Of a stretch of DNA of 64,000 nucleotides, positions 35,592-44,534 are shown one piece after another (position 1 is the first letter of the stretch; every line of letters starts with the position of its first letter). The DNA comes from Cellulophaga fucicola (GTDB lineage: Bacteria; Bacteroidota; Bacteroidia; Flavobacteriales; Flavobacteriaceae). Made by a program: the position numbers and the translations under genes. The notes under the pieces were generated by a model, which was not told the origin of the DNA, did no database searches, and saw nothing but the letters and a program-made list of their open reading frames with translations. Location: positions 558,001 to 622,000 of the forward strand of contig NZ_FPIY01000001.1 of assembly GCF_900119145.1 (NCBI RefSeq), in the 5' to 3' direction.

Positions 35592-36629
35592 ATGTATAAA
35601 AACAGAAAAATAACAGTCTTATCGCATATACTAGTTTGGTTACTTTTATTTAGTATGCCTTACTTATTGTCTTATGGTCAAGAACAAGAAGTTAATAGAG
35701 TTTTAGCACGCTTTTGGATACCGCTAGTGTTCTCAGCTATTATCTTTTACCTCAATTATTTTGTATTAATAGATCAATGTTTTTTTCCAAAGAAAATGGT
35801 ATTGTTTATTACTATAAATGTAATTATTATTGCTTTTTTTCTGTTTTTAAAAGAATATATAGAAGATAATTTTTTTCAAGATATTATTAAAAAACGCTCT
35901 AAGGACAGTGTTAGATCTGGACCAACTTTTAAAATGGGAATCTATATACAAGTACTGTCCTATATGGCACCTTTGTTATTTTCAATAGCTATAAAATCTA
36001 CAAAAAGATGGGCAAAAACAGAAGCAGAGCGTAAAGAAGCTGCTAATTTTAAATTAAAATCAGAGTTGCAACATTTACATTATCAGCTACAACCACATTT
36101 CTTTTTTAATTCTTTAAATAACATTTATGCTTTGGTAGATATTTCTCCAGAACAGGCAAAAACATCTATACATAGTTTAAGTAAACTAATGCGTTATATG
36201 TTGTATGAAACTAATGTAGAATTGATATCGTTGTCTAAAGAAATAGATTTTTTAAAAAAATACATAGAGTTAATGAAACTTCGTGTATCTGATAAAACAG
36301 TTGTAAATTATAGTTTTCCAGCAGAAGAAACAGGTATTAAAATAGCACCTTTATTATTTATTTCATTAATTGAAAATGCTTTTAAACACGGTGTATCTGC
36401 AAGTAAAAAGAGTACAATTAATATAGAAATGATTTGTAAAGAAAAGACGGTATATTTTACAATAAAAAATGATGATTTCCCTAAAAAGATAGATGATAAA
36501 AGTGGCTCTGGAATAGGACTTCCTAATATAGAAAAGCGCTTAGAGTTACTGTATCCAAAGAAATACAACTTTAAAACAACTCTAGAGAACAACCATTTTG
36601 TATCTCATTTAGAAATTGAAACCAACTAG
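35592..36629 (+). CDS. LytS/YehU-type sensor histidine kinase
   Basis: A 345-residue kinase with four N-terminal membrane helices (residues 10-135) and a cytosolic His_kinase module: the phosphoacceptor motif LQPHFFFNSLNNIYAL with His169, then the N box LIENAFKHG and the G box SGSGIGLPN. There is no large external sensor domain, so the signal is probably sensed in the membrane. It lies 5 bp after the permease and 3 bp before the LytTR gene. Pump plus cognate two-component genes in one operon suggests feedback on pump expression or membrane stress sensing. Confidence 0.92.
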   Translation: MYKNRKITVLSHILVWLLLFSMPYLLSYGQEQEVNRVLARFWIPLVFSAIIFYLNYFVLIDQCFFPKKMVLFITINVIIIAFFLFLKEYIEDNFFQDIIKKRSKDSVRSGPTFKMGIYIQVLSYMAPLLFSIAIKSTKRWAKTEAERKEAANFKLKSELQHLHYQLQPHFFFNSLNNIYALVDISPEQAKTSIHSLSKLMRYMLYETNVELISLSKEIDFLKKYIELMKLRVSDKTVVNYSFPAEETGIKIAPLLFISLIENAFKHGVSASKKSTINIEMICKEKTVYFTIKNDDFPKKIDDKSGSGIGLPNIEKRLELLYPKKYNFKTTLENNHFVSHLEIETN

Positions 36630-36632
36630 ATT

Positions 36633-37361
36633 ATGAGCAATATAAAAATTACTTGTGTTATTGTAGATGATGAACCTATGGCGCTTAATTTAGTAAAAAG
36701 CTATGTTGAAAAAACCCCTTTTCTAGAGTTAAAGCAAAAGTGTAGTAGTGCAATTGAAGCTATGGAGTGTATTAAAAACGAACCTGTAGATTTATTATTT
36801 TTAGACATACAAATGCCAGATTTAACAGGCATAGAGTTCTCTAAAATGCTACCAAAAGAAACACGTGTAATATTTACAACTGCGTTTGATGAGTATGCTT
36901 TGGAAGGCTTTAAGGTAGAGGCTTTAGATTATCTATTAAAACCTTTTGATTATGCAGAATTTCTAGCAGCAGCAAACAAAGCAAGTACTTGGTTTTCGTT
37001 AGTAAAAGGAAAAAAACAATCTATAGTTTCAGAAGAAAAAGAATTCCTTTTTGTAAAATCTGAGTACAAGCAATTGCGAATTAAACTTGCAGACGTCTTG
37101 TATTTTGAAGGTTTAAAGGATTATATAAAGATATGGTTAAAGGACAATCCTAAACCTGTTTTAACACTTATGAGTTTAAAGTCTTTAGAAGAGGAGTTGC
37201 CAGAAACTAATTTTATGCGTGTTCATAGATCTTTTATTGTTTCCTTAAAAAATATAGATGTTATAGAACGTAGTCAGATTATTATTAACGACCAACGTAT
37301 TACCGTTTCTGAACAGTACAAACCTCGATTTTTAGAGTTTATAACAAACAATTCGCTTTAA
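36633..37361 (+). CDS. LytTR-family response regulator
   Basis: A 242-residue regulator: receiver domain with acidic pocket VDDEP and phosphoacceptor Asp58 in LLFLDIQMPD, conserved Thr (IFTTAF) and Lys (LLKPFDY), followed by a LytTR DNA-binding domain (residues 140-240: KQLRIKLADVLYFEGLKDYIKI segment, then FMRVHRSFIVSLKNID). LytTR proteins bind direct repeats spaced about 21 bp. It is partnered with the kinase just upstream. It is the only LytTR gene in the window, so it is one candidate, though not a proven one, for the 21-bp repeats found at other loci here. Confidence 0.93.
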   Translation: MSNIKITCVIVDDEPMALNLVKSYVEKTPFLELKQKCSSAIEAMECIKNEPVDLLFLDIQMPDLTGIEFSKMLPKETRVIFTTAFDEYALEGFKVEALDYLLKPFDYAEFLAAANKASTWFSLVKGKKQSIVSEEKEFLFVKSEYKQLRIKLADVLYFEGLKDYIKIWLKDNPKPVLTLMSLKSLEEELPETNFMRVHRSFIVSLKNIDVIERSQIIINDQRITVSEQYKPRFLEFITNNSL

Positions 37362-37531
37362 TTAATTCCATTTAGACTTTATTACTTCTATGTAATTTGT
37401 GTATTCGTAGATACAATTAAGGCATCTATCTATTTGCTTTTTTTAAGACCTTTTTAGGGTATACTTTTAAACTATTGATAAGAAATAGAGTCTTATTAAA
37501 GTATAAAGTTTAACCTTAAAATGTATCAATT

Positions 37532-38122
37532 ATGAAAAAATTAATTAAAAAATACATAGTACCTATAACTCTTTTGGTGGCGTTTACAACACAAGTTTCG
37601 GCACAAAGAAAACGTACTACTAAAGAAAAAACTGTAGTAACAACTACAACCACAAGAAGTACAACAAGTAGAAGAGTGCCAAGTACAAAAGTAACGTACA
37701 GAACACCTAAAAAGAAAGTTGTATCTGTAAGAACAGTACCTAATAGAACAGTTATAAAACATAGAGGGCAAGATTATTACTATGCTAATAATAGGTTTTA
37801 TACACAATCTAGAGGTAGGTATATTGTAATTGCACCAAAAGTTGGATTTAGAATAAAAGTATTGCCTACAAACTATAAAAGAGTACGTTTTAACAATCAC
37901 ACTTATTTTAATGTACAAGGTATTTTTTACTCAGAAGTAAACAATGAATATGAGGTTGTAGATCCAGAAGTTGGTACTATTGTGTATGAGTTACCAGACG
38001 ATTATGAAAAGGTAACCTTAGACGGACAATCGTATTACGAGTATGCTAATGTATTGTATGAAAAAGTACAAGTAAACGGAACAAGAGCCTATGAGGTTGT
38101 TGGTATTATAGATATGAACTAA
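37532..38122 (+). CDS. Secreted DUF6515-like protein
   Basis: A 196-residue protein with a signal peptide (IVPITLLVAFTTQVSA), a basic Thr/Ser/Arg-rich linker (residues 28-75) and two repeats of a small domain with a pattern of V-LP-nYK-V-NG-YYf-gxFY: first around HRGQDYYYANNRFYTQ, next at VLPTNYKRVRFNNHTYFNVQ, then ELPDDYEKVTLDGQSYYEYA. This resembles DUF6515, whose role is unknown. It stands alone between the efflux operon and a strong terminator. Confidence 0.72.
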   Translation: MKKLIKKYIVPITLLVAFTTQVSAQRKRTTKEKTVVTTTTTRSTTSRRVPSTKVTYRTPKKKVVSVRTVPNRTVIKHRGQDYYYANNRFYTQSRGRYIVIAPKVGFRIKVLPTNYKRVRFNNHTYFNVQGIFYSEVNNEYEVVDPEVGTIVYELPDDYEKVTLDGQSYYEYANVLYEKVQVNGTRAYEVVGIIDMN

Positions 38123-38150
38123 GTTGGGTTTGTTTAGGTTAGTTCAAAAA

Positions 38151-38188
38151 AAAGGAGGATAATTATACGCTAATTATCCTCCTTTTAT
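38151..38188. terminator. Bidirectional terminator between convergent genes
   Basis: Stem AAAGGAGGATAATTA / TAATTATCCTCCTTT with 5-nt loop TACGC, A-run on the left and T-run on the right. It lies between the DUF6515-like gene and the desaturase gene. Confidence 0.9.
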
Positions 38189-38257
38189 ATTTTATTGTTT
38201 CTTCAAAAAAAATAACTTGAATAGACAAAATGTTTCTAATTTAGAATAGAAGTTTAG

Positions 38258-38296
38258 TTTTAGACACACCTACAAAAGTATTGCATAAAACTATAA
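38258..38296. repeat. Diverged echo of part of the 297-bp repeat
   Basis: These 39 bp match 30 positions of 23947-23985 in the tandem repeat (shared blocks TTTTAG, ACCTAC, AAAGT, TTGC, TAAAA). They lie just beyond the desaturase stop. The likeness suggests a dispersed, decayed element, but the region is AT-rich and the match is short. Confidence 0.35.
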
Positions 38297-38299
38297 AAA

Positions 38300-39043
38300 C
38301 TATTTATTAGAAACTGTAATAGGCTTAAGTTTAATAACACCAACAGCATTTAGTATTTTAATAATCACGTAGGTAACATCTACCTCGTACCATTTTACAC
38401 CAAAATTAGCTCTACTAGCATATTTATGGTGGTTATTATGGTAACCTTCACCCATCATTAAAAAATCGAACCTAAAAAGATTTTTGCTGGTGTTTTTCAT
38501 TTTAAAGTTTACGTAGCCATAAATATGACCAAACCAGTTAATAATAACACCGTGTATTGGTGCCATTAAAAAAGCAATTGGTAATAATGCCCACTGCCAA
38601 ACTGCTGTTGTAAAGTATGCGAAAAACAGAATATACAATGTTATCCAAAGCAATCTAGAAAATCTAGAACTCGCAAAGGCATCAAAAGCTTTCCATTGCG
38701 GCACATTTTTAGTAAAACGTTGGTCTATTTCAATGCGTTGTTTATTTATATCTTGGTATACTGTTTTTGTACGCCACATCATAGCAAATAAATTGGCATC
38801 ATGAGATGGTGAATGTGGATCTTTTTCTGTATCTGTATATGCATGGTGCATACGGTGCATAACGCCATAACCATAGGCACTTAAATAACTAGAACCTTGA
38901 AAAATCCAAGTTAATACAAACGTAATACGCTCCATAGTTTTGGACATTGTAAATACTTGGTGTGCTGCGTACCTGTGTAAAAAGAAAGATTGAAAAAATA
39001 AACCTCCGTACCATAGTACTATAACAAAAATGACTACTGCCAT
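38300..39043 (-). CDS. Acyl-CoA/acyl-lipid delta-9-type fatty acid desaturase
   Basis: A 247-residue membrane di-iron desaturase. The three histidine boxes are present: HRYAAH (His23-His28), HRMHH (His63-His67) and HNNHH near residue 200. Three or four hydrophobic segments separate them. It inserts a double bond into membrane acyl chains, typically raised in cold-adapted marine bacteria. The promoter on the minus strand is TTG-N20-TACCTTTG. It is convergent with the DUF6515-like gene and lies downstream of a Crp-like gene on the same strand, but has its own promoter. Confidence 0.9.
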   Translation of the reverse strand: MAVVIFVIVLWYGGLFFQSFFLHRYAAHQVFTMSKTMERITFVLTWIFQGSSYLSAYGYGVMHRMHHAYTDTEKDPHSPSHDANLFAMMWRTKTVYQDINKQRIEIDQRFTKNVPQWKAFDAFASSRFSRLLWITLYILFFAYFTTAVWQWALLPIAFLMAPIHGVIINWFGHIYGYVNFKMKNTSKNLFRFDFLMMGEGYHNNHHKYASRANFGVKWYEVDVTYVIIKILNAVGVIKLKPITVSNK

Positions 39044-39058
39044 AACTCTTTTTTTTTA

Positions 39059-39089
39059 CAAAGGTAGACTGCTGTTTATCTAAAAACAA
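39059..39089 (-). promoter_or_regulatory. Desaturase promoter
   Basis: On the minus strand, TTG (39089-39087), 20-nt spacer and TACCTTTG (39066-39059), with the ATG 16 bp downstream. This fits the Bacteroidota consensus closely and implies a leader of about 10 nt. Confidence 0.65.
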
Positions 39090-39114
39090 TGAACCTAAGT
39101 CAATAAAAATGGGC

Positions 39115-39684
39115 TTATAGGCGCTTTCTTATACGACTAAGAGCTTGTGCCGTTATGCCAATGTAAGAACTTATGTACTTTAATGGAATTATCTTTAAAA
39201 GTTCTGGTCTTTCCTTAAATAATTTAAGGTAACGTTCTTCTGCGGTAAGGTTTAATAAATTCTGTTCTCGCTTAGATTTTAATAAAAATAAACGTTCTGC
39301 TGTTAACCTACCTATAAAATTGCCTATTTGTGTTTTGGCGTAAACCTCTTGTAAATCGTTATAAGTAATACTTAAAAGGGTAGTTTTAGAAAGTGCCTGT
39401 AGCTCGTATGCAGATGGTTGCTGCGTTAAAAAAGAATCGTATGCACTAACAAACTGATTGTCAAAACTAAAACCAAACGTAATTTCTTTATCCGGATTTT
39501 CTTTAGGTATAAACAAACGCACCACGCCAGTTTCTATAAAAGAGATATGATTTTCTATTTCATTAACCTTTAAAAAAACAGTCTTTTTAGCAATTACACG
39601 ACGCTGTAATTTAGACGTAAAAAACTCCCAATCTTCATTAGAAATTGTTGCTATTTGATCTAAGTATGCTTTTATCTGGTCCAA
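39115..39684 (-). CDS. Crp/Fnr-family transcriptional regulator (TTG start)
   Basis: A 189-residue protein with a beta-roll sensor domain (VFLKVNEIENHISFIETGVVRLFI at residues 36-59) and a C-terminal helix-turn-helix (IPLKYISSYIGITAQALSRIRK). The frame has no ATG before the conserved domain, and an in-frame stop lies 7 codons upstream, so TTG at 39684 is the best start; the aligned start of the other Crp-like protein here supports this. A promoter TTG-N22-TATCTTTG ends 28 bp upstream. Its ligand and targets are unknown; the neighbouring desaturase is a possible target. Confidence 0.82.
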   Translation of the reverse strand: MDQIKAYLDQIATISNEDWEFFTSKLQRRVIAKKTVFLKVNEIENHISFIETGVVRLFIPKENPDKEITFGFSFDNQFVSAYDSFLTQQPSAYELQALSKTTLLSITYNDLQEVYAKTQIGNFIGRLTAERLFLLKSKREQNLLNLTAEERYLKLFKERPELLKIIPLKYISSYIGITAQALSRIRKRL

Positions 39685-39711
39685 ACCTTTTAATCCTAGT
39701 AATTAAGCCTG

Positions 39712-39744
39712 CAAAGATAAGCATTACTGCTTTTTTGGCGTCAA
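39712..39744 (-). promoter_or_regulatory. Promoter of the second Crp-like gene
   Basis: On the minus strand, TTG (39744-39742), 22-nt spacer, TATCTTTG (39719-39712). It would give a leader of about 20 nt before the TTG start codon at 39684. Confidence 0.55.
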
Positions 39745-39763
39745 TTAAAAATTATAATTACAA

Positions 39764-39832
39764 CGAATATAGATTGAGACTACTCAAATATATATGCACT
39801 ATATATCTCTATAATAAATTGGTCTATTTTTG
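39764..39832 (+). promoter_or_regulatory. Promoter module with 21-bp-spaced CRAATATA repeats (locus 1)
   Basis: CGAATATA at 39764-39771 and CAAATATA at 39785-39792 are offset by 21 bp; TATTTTTG at 39825-39832 is the -7 element, 40 bp from the start of the second repeat. The same repeat, offset and 40-bp distance are found before the four-gene secreted operon (44658-44726). The second repeat extends to CAAATATATATGC, 12/13 identical with the other locus. Confidence 0.6.
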
Positions 39833-39858
39833 GTTACCACATTAAAGTGTATCATAGA

Positions 39859-41529
39859 ATGAAAAAGTTTATTTATTTGAGTGCCATAATCGTTGTTTTT
39901 TCATCTTTTTTTTCGTGCAAAAAGGAGCTAACAGAACAGCAAAAAGTATTTTTAGAGTTTGCAGAACTAGAAAATACGTATGGAGGTTCTAATTACTATT
40001 ATAATTTAGATTTACAGAGTTTTTATGAAGAAGAACCTGTTTTTTATGATAGTATTTTTGATATTAAAAAATTAGAAAAAGAATTACAACAGAACTTTAC
40101 AATTCAGAAAGATGATAATTCTACCCTAAATTACAGCTACTCTAACATTAGTAACCCTTTACAATACCCGCATCAAGTAGTTTTTAAAGATGTTGTAGAA
40201 GATACTGTACATGTAGAATTCTCTGTTTTTAACCCAGATAGTTACGAAAAGTTTTCTTTAACAAAAGAAGATGTTGGTACTAAATTTATAAAAGATGGTT
40301 TAAATATTACGGTATTGGATGTAAGAAATGATGCAGCAACTTTAGTATTAGAAAATACAGCAAAAACTAACGATTATTCTTATACATACGGTAAACGTAC
40401 AAATAGAGGAGACACTGCAGAGGAACCAATAGGTTATAAAAATAATTTATTTAGTGATGGTAATTATAAAAAACCAAATAAAAAAGGTCGTTTTACTGGG
40501 CTTAAAAACGATACATTAAAAGTTACTTTTGATAGGTTAAGTATTAGTGTTACAGACGAAAAAGGAAAAACCATTAAAAGTGATGGGAGTATTATAGATT
40601 TTAGACATTATTTATGGTACAGAAATAATGATATGCCTTATCCAGAGTTATTACAATCTTATTATAATTTAAGAGATAGGTATAAAGAAGAAAGTAAAGA
40701 TCCAAACCATAAGTATAATCCGCTGTATGTAGTTAACCTTAGAGGTATGGGTAAAATTGATAAGTTAAACTTTTTTCTTCGTTCAAATAAGGGAAAAAAG
40801 GAAGTTTTAAATTTAAAACCAGTAGTAAATGAAGTGCTTGCTAGCACCGTTTTAAAGGAAGATAAATACATTGAAAAACCAGTATATAAAAAATTAGAAC
40901 TTTTAACTAATTCTATTATAAAAAAGGAATTAAAAACACGTTTTGTGGCTTTAAACCAGGACAATAAATACAATTTATATACTTCATTACCTTCTAATTA
41001 TGACAATCTTAATAAAATTTATGTAACAGATCTATATATAAAGACAGAAGGTAACGATTCTATAGAAGTTAATAGAATGGAAAGTTATTACAATGGTTTT
41101 TTAATAGGAAATCCAGAAAATATACAAAGTAGAACGTTTGAGATTCAAGACGATACTATTTCATATACAAAAGTAAGAGGCACAATAAGTGTAAGTAGGC
41201 AAAAAATTGAAGAAAAAGTTTATACGTTAGATAAACTACCTAAAACATATAGTTATGATAAGAGTACTAATTCTTTAGATGTAGAAGTAGATAACTCTTT
41301 AGGGCAATTCTTTTTATATGCATTTACAAATGAAGACTTGCAAACATCAATACCTTATTACGTGTTAGAGTCAGATCAAGAGAATCACGTAATTATAAAT
41401 TTTAAAACTAAACCTAAAACAATAATTATTAGGCATAAACCTTATGATTGGAAATATTCTACAGATGATTATATAACAGAAGTTCCTTTTGAAATTAAAA
41501 TACCGAGTAAAAACCTAAAAAAAGGGTAG
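39859..41529 (+). CDS. Hypothetical lipoprotein, 556 residues
   Basis: The start at 39859 (MKKFIYLSA) opens on a lipoprotein signal ending in SFFSC with Cys20; a Met four codons earlier is less likely. The mature protein is large, charged and beta-rich, with stretches such as VVFKDVVEDTVHVEFSVFNPDSY and KIYVTDLYIKTEGNDSIEVN, and ends in a predicted beta domain. I recognise no family. It is followed 76 bp later by another secreted protein in the same direction. Its promoter carries 21-bp-spaced repeats shared with the operon at 44780. Confidence 0.65.
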   Translation: MKKFIYLSAIIVVFSSFFSCKKELTEQQKVFLEFAELENTYGGSNYYYNLDLQSFYEEEPVFYDSIFDIKKLEKELQQNFTIQKDDNSTLNYSYSNISNPLQYPHQVVFKDVVEDTVHVEFSVFNPDSYEKFSLTKEDVGTKFIKDGLNITVLDVRNDAATLVLENTAKTNDYSYTYGKRTNRGDTAEEPIGYKNNLFSDGNYKKPNKKGRFTGLKNDTLKVTFDRLSISVTDEKGKTIKSDGSIIDFRHYLWYRNNDMPYPELLQSYYNLRDRYKEESKDPNHKYNPLYVVNLRGMGKIDKLNFFLRSNKGKKEVLNLKPVVNEVLASTVLKEDKYIEKPVYKKLELLTNSIIKKELKTRFVALNQDNKYNLYTSLPSNYDNLNKIYVTDLYIKTEGNDSIEVNRMESYYNGFLIGNPENIQSRTFEIQDDTISYTKVRGTISVSRQKIEEKVYTLDKLPKTYSYDKSTNSLDVEVDNSLGQFFLYAFTNEDLQTSIPYYVLESDQENHVIINFKTKPKTIIIRHKPYDWKYSTDDYITEVPFEIKIPSKNLKKG

Positions 41530-41605
41530 CACATTTTTTATTAGTAGAATAAAAATGACTATAAATAGAAAAACACTATTAACAAGAATCATAAATAATT
41601 TAAAG

Positions 41606-42601
41606 ATGAAAAAATACATTGGCTTATTAGTACTTATTTTTAGTATTAGTTCACAAGCTCAAGATTATAGAGAAATAGTACCGTTTCAGTACAAAGGTAA
41701 ATGGGGAATTGTAGATTCTTTAGCTAATGAAATAGAAGCACCTAATTATGAAAGGCTAAAGTTATTTAATGACTTTACTTATGCCGAGTTTGATGGTAAA
41801 GATTTATTTAATTTAAAAACAGGAGAAAAATTTAAATCACCTGGGCATTTTAAGGCAACTTTAAATTTAGAAAACCAGACTTATTATTTATTCACCAATG
41901 ATAAAAACTCAGTTTTAATAAATTTTGATACAAACGATACCATTCAGCTTTCTAGAAAATATGATTATGCAACAATAGTTCAATTGCATGATATAAATGG
42001 AAACAAAACAAATAGTATTATAAAACTTTCTTTAGGAAATTATAAAATGATACTTGCTAAGAATGATAAAAAACTAACTCCTTTGACTAATTTAGAATAC
42101 GGAGATAGTGATGTAGAAATGATAAATAAAAGTGGAGACGCTGTTGGTTTTGTTATCAAAAATAAAGGGTATTATACTTTTTATAATGACAAATACGAAA
42201 TACTTAAAAAAGCCAAAGTACAACCCAATACAGATGAGAATAATCTTGATTTTATAGATGAAGTTGTTACAAAACAATTACCAACTATATACAATACATA
42301 TGTAGAGTCTACAGAATCTTACAGTAGTGATATTTGGGACGATTCTTGGGATTTAACTCCTTATGTGGCAGAACCTAATGTAGTAAGTGATTATTATATA
42401 ACAGGGAACGGAAATTCATTTTTTATAGCAAATAAGAAGGACCAAAGCAAACAGCTGAAAATATATACAAAAACTTATAGTTATAGTAAATCTTATGAAA
42501 TGATAGCTATTAGAGAAACAAAATCTAGCTTCTTTTTTGATTCTAGATATATGAATTTATCACGTATATTATTCCCTGAAAAATACTTAAAGCAAGAATA
42601 G
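41606..42601 (+). CDS. Hypothetical secreted protein with WG-like repeat
   Basis: The start at 41606 (MKKYIGLLV) fits a signal peptide ending at SQA/QD; the longer frame from 41555 adds a basic stretch with no signal. The 331-residue product opens with YKGKWGIVDSLANEIEAPNYE, a single unit like the WG beta-propeller repeat (KWGivd...i.P.Y), and continues beta-rich without clear further units. Function is unknown. It follows the 556-residue lipoprotein gene and precedes a terminator, so the two form one operon. Confidence 0.62.
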   Translation: MKKYIGLLVLIFSISSQAQDYREIVPFQYKGKWGIVDSLANEIEAPNYERLKLFNDFTYAEFDGKDLFNLKTGEKFKSPGHFKATLNLENQTYYLFTNDKNSVLINFDTNDTIQLSRKYDYATIVQLHDINGNKTNSIIKLSLGNYKMILAKNDKKLTPLTNLEYGDSDVEMINKSGDAVGFVIKNKGYYTFYNDKYEILKKAKVQPNTDENNLDFIDEVVTKQLPTIYNTYVESTESYSSDIWDDSWDLTPYVAEPNVVSDYYITGNGNSFFIANKKDQSKQLKIYTKTYSYSKSYEMIAIRETKSSFFFDSRYMNLSRILFPEKYLKQE

Positions 42602-42635
42602 TAAGCTATTAGAATAGTATTTGTTGTTATACAAG

Positions 42636-42670
42636 AAACCCAATCTTTAAAATTAGAAGATTGGGTTTTT
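42636..42670 (+). terminator. Terminator after the two-gene lipoprotein operon
   Basis: Stem AAACCCAATCTT / AAGATTGGGTTT, 9-nt loop, T-run. Confidence 0.9.
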
Positions 42671-42685
42671 AGTTTAGTATAGAAT

Positions 42686-42701
42686 ACAGATATCCGTAAT
42701 C
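42686..42701 (+). promoter_or_regulatory. Conserved TACAGATATCCGTAAT motif upstream of DUF2130 gene
   Basis: It is 15/16 identical to TACACATATCCGTAAT at 60964-60979; the core ATATCCGTAAT also occurs at 2988-2998. All three are intergenic and in the same orientation. It could be a transcription-factor site. Role unknown. Confidence 0.35.
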
Positions 42702-42861
42702 TAAATGGTATTAAAGGTGGTAACTTTATATGCTTACTTTAAATAGTGACATAATTTATTTAATATTATACGCACATATAAATATATTTAATAAAAGTAT
42801 TTTATAGTTTTACTACATAGTAATAAGTTACACTTTTTCAAGCAGAATAGAATTCCATAAT

Positions 42862-44124
42862 ATGAAGAACGAAAATCAGATTAAATGCCCTAATTGTGGT
42901 ACATCAATAGATGTTCAAGACATTTTATCGCATCAACTAGAAGAAGAAATAAAACAAAAATATCAGTCTCAAATAGCAGAAGAGAAAAGAAAATACCAAG
43001 GAGAGCAAGAGAAACTGAAACAAGAGAAAATAGTTTTTGAGCAAAAGAAAAGACAAGAAAATGAATTGTTTCAAGAACGATTAGAAAATCAGCTTAAAGC
43101 AGATAAAAAGGAAATAGAAGCTAAATTAAAGCTAAAATTAAAGGAAGAGCAGTCTGAACAGTTTAGTGCCTTGCAAAAGGAATTGAACGAAAAATCTGAA
43201 CAAGTAAAAGAACTAAACAAATCTAAAGCGGAAATAGAGAAGCTAAAGAGAGAAAAGTCTGAGCTAAAGGATGCAGCAGAAGCAGATGCTCAGAAAAAAT
43301 TAAATGAAATTCTTATTTCTGAAAAAGAGAAGATTAAAAAATCTGAAGAAGATAAAAACGAATTGCGTTTTAAAGAAATGCAAAAACAGTTAGAAGACCA
43401 GAAAAAGCTTACTGAAGAAATGAAACGTAAGCAAGAGCAAGGTTCTATGCAGTTGCAAGGAGAAGTACAAGAATTGGCAATAGAGGAGTGGCTAGCATCA
43501 CAATTTCCATTAGATACTATAGAAGAAATAAAAAAAGGAGCTAGAGGCGGAGATTGTATACAAATTGTACATACTAGAACAGAGCAGAATTGTGGTACTA
43601 TTTACTATGAGAGTAAAAGAACCAAGGATTTTCAGCCAAGTTGGATAGAGAAGTTTAAAGCAGATATTAGAGATAGAGGGGCAAATATTGGAGTTCTAGT
43701 TACAGAAGTTATGCCGTCTGATATGGACCGAATGGGCTTAAAAGACGGAATCTGGATTTGTAATTACGAAGAATTTAAAGGATTGTGTACTGTGTTAAGA
43801 GAAGGCATTGTGCAGGTAAACAATGCTATAATGACCCAAGAGAACAAAGGCGATAAAATGGATTTGCTTTATGATTACCTTACCAGTAATACATTTAGAA
43901 TGCAGATTGAAGCTATTGTAGAAGGGTTTACACAAATGAAATCTGATTTAGAAAGTGAAAAGCGTTCTATGCAACGAATTTGGAAACAAAGAGAGAAGCA
44001 AATAGATAAGGTTGTAACCAATACTATAGATATGTATGGTTCTATTAAAGGTATTGCCGGAAATGCCATACAATCTGTAAAAGCGCTGGAGTTGCCTGGT
44101 TATGATGAGGAATTAGACATGTAA
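42862..44124 (+). CDS. DUF2130 protein with long coiled coil
   Basis: A 420-residue cytosolic protein. It opens with a zinc-ribbon-like knuckle IKCPNCGTSIDV, continues as a highly charged coiled coil (residues 25-200, rich in Lys, Glu and Gln), and ends with the DUF2130 domain: LQGEVQELAIEEWLASQFP, then EIKKGARGGDCIQIVH, YYESKRTKDFQPSWIEKFK and GVLVTEVMP. That domain has a nuclease-like (restriction-endonuclease fold) look, with the D-x-E-x-K-type elements GDCI and YESKR, but activity is unproven. The gene stands alone. Confidence 0.87.
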   Translation: MKNENQIKCPNCGTSIDVQDILSHQLEEEIKQKYQSQIAEEKRKYQGEQEKLKQEKIVFEQKKRQENELFQERLENQLKADKKEIEAKLKLKLKEEQSEQFSALQKELNEKSEQVKELNKSKAEIEKLKREKSELKDAAEADAQKKLNEILISEKEKIKKSEEDKNELRFKEMQKQLEDQKKLTEEMKRKQEQGSMQLQGEVQELAIEEWLASQFPLDTIEEIKKGARGGDCIQIVHTRTEQNCGTIYYESKRTKDFQPSWIEKFKADIRDRGANIGVLVTEVMPSDMDRMGLKDGIWICNYEEFKGLCTVLREGIVQVNNAIMTQENKGDKMDLLYDYLTSNTFRMQIEAIVEGFTQMKSDLESEKRSMQRIWKQREKQIDKVVTNTIDMYGSIKGIAGNAIQSVKALELPGYDEELDM

Positions 44125-44278
44125 CTTGTTTATACTCTTTTATTTAAATAATATGAAGAAGTGTAATTAGTAAAATTAAATATTTTTTAAAGTATTGATT
44201 TTTAGTGTGTTATAAATTAAAAGTGTTTTGTTTTTAACTTAAGCAACTATTATGTAGTCTTTCTAGTTTATTTGGCAC

Positions 44279-44286
44279 TATCTTTG
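44279..44286 (+). promoter_or_regulatory. -7 element of the cold-shock gene
   Basis: TATCTTTG fits TAnnTTTG and leaves a leader of about 30 nt that is almost free of G and C. No clear -33 partner at the usual distance. The leader is too short for a classical cspA thermosensor. Confidence 0.45.
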
Positions 44287-44322
44287 TAATCTTATTATCA
44301 AATTATTAATTACAATATTATT

Positions 44323-44514
44323 ATGAGTAAAGGAACAGTAAAATTTTTCAACGACACAAAAGGATTCGGATTTATAACTGAAGAAGGAGTAGACAAAGAT
44401 CATTTTGTACACATTTCAGGATTAGTAGATGAGATTCGCGAAGGTGACGAAGTTGAATTTGATTTACAAGAAGGAAACAAAGGATTAAATGCAGTAAACG
44501 TAAAAGTTATCTAA
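44323..44514 (+). CDS. Cold-shock-domain protein
   Basis: A 63-residue single OB-fold protein of the CspA family. Both RNA-binding motifs are there: RNP1 KGFGFI in NDTKGFGFITEEG and RNP2 in DHFVHISGL. It is slightly short, as usual for Bacteroidota homologues, which have HFVH in place of VFVH. It acts as an RNA chaperone at low temperature or during growth transitions. It is monocistronic with its own promoter and a strong terminator. Confidence 0.95.
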   Translation: MSKGTVKFFNDTKGFGFITEEGVDKDHFVHISGLVDEIREGDEVEFDLQEGNKGLNAVNVKVI

Positions 44515-44534
44515 TTATATATTTCAAGTTTTTT

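Noticed and set aside
36633-37361. Naming this LytTR protein as the regulator of the CotH/YHYH or CRAATA promoters
   Set aside because: Only the spacing fits. Two different repeat sequences cannot both be its site, and LytTR genes elsewhere in the genome are not visible.
44125-44322. cspA-type RNA thermosensor leader
   Set aside because: The predicted leader is only about 30 nt and nearly all A/T; no stable fold could be drawn.
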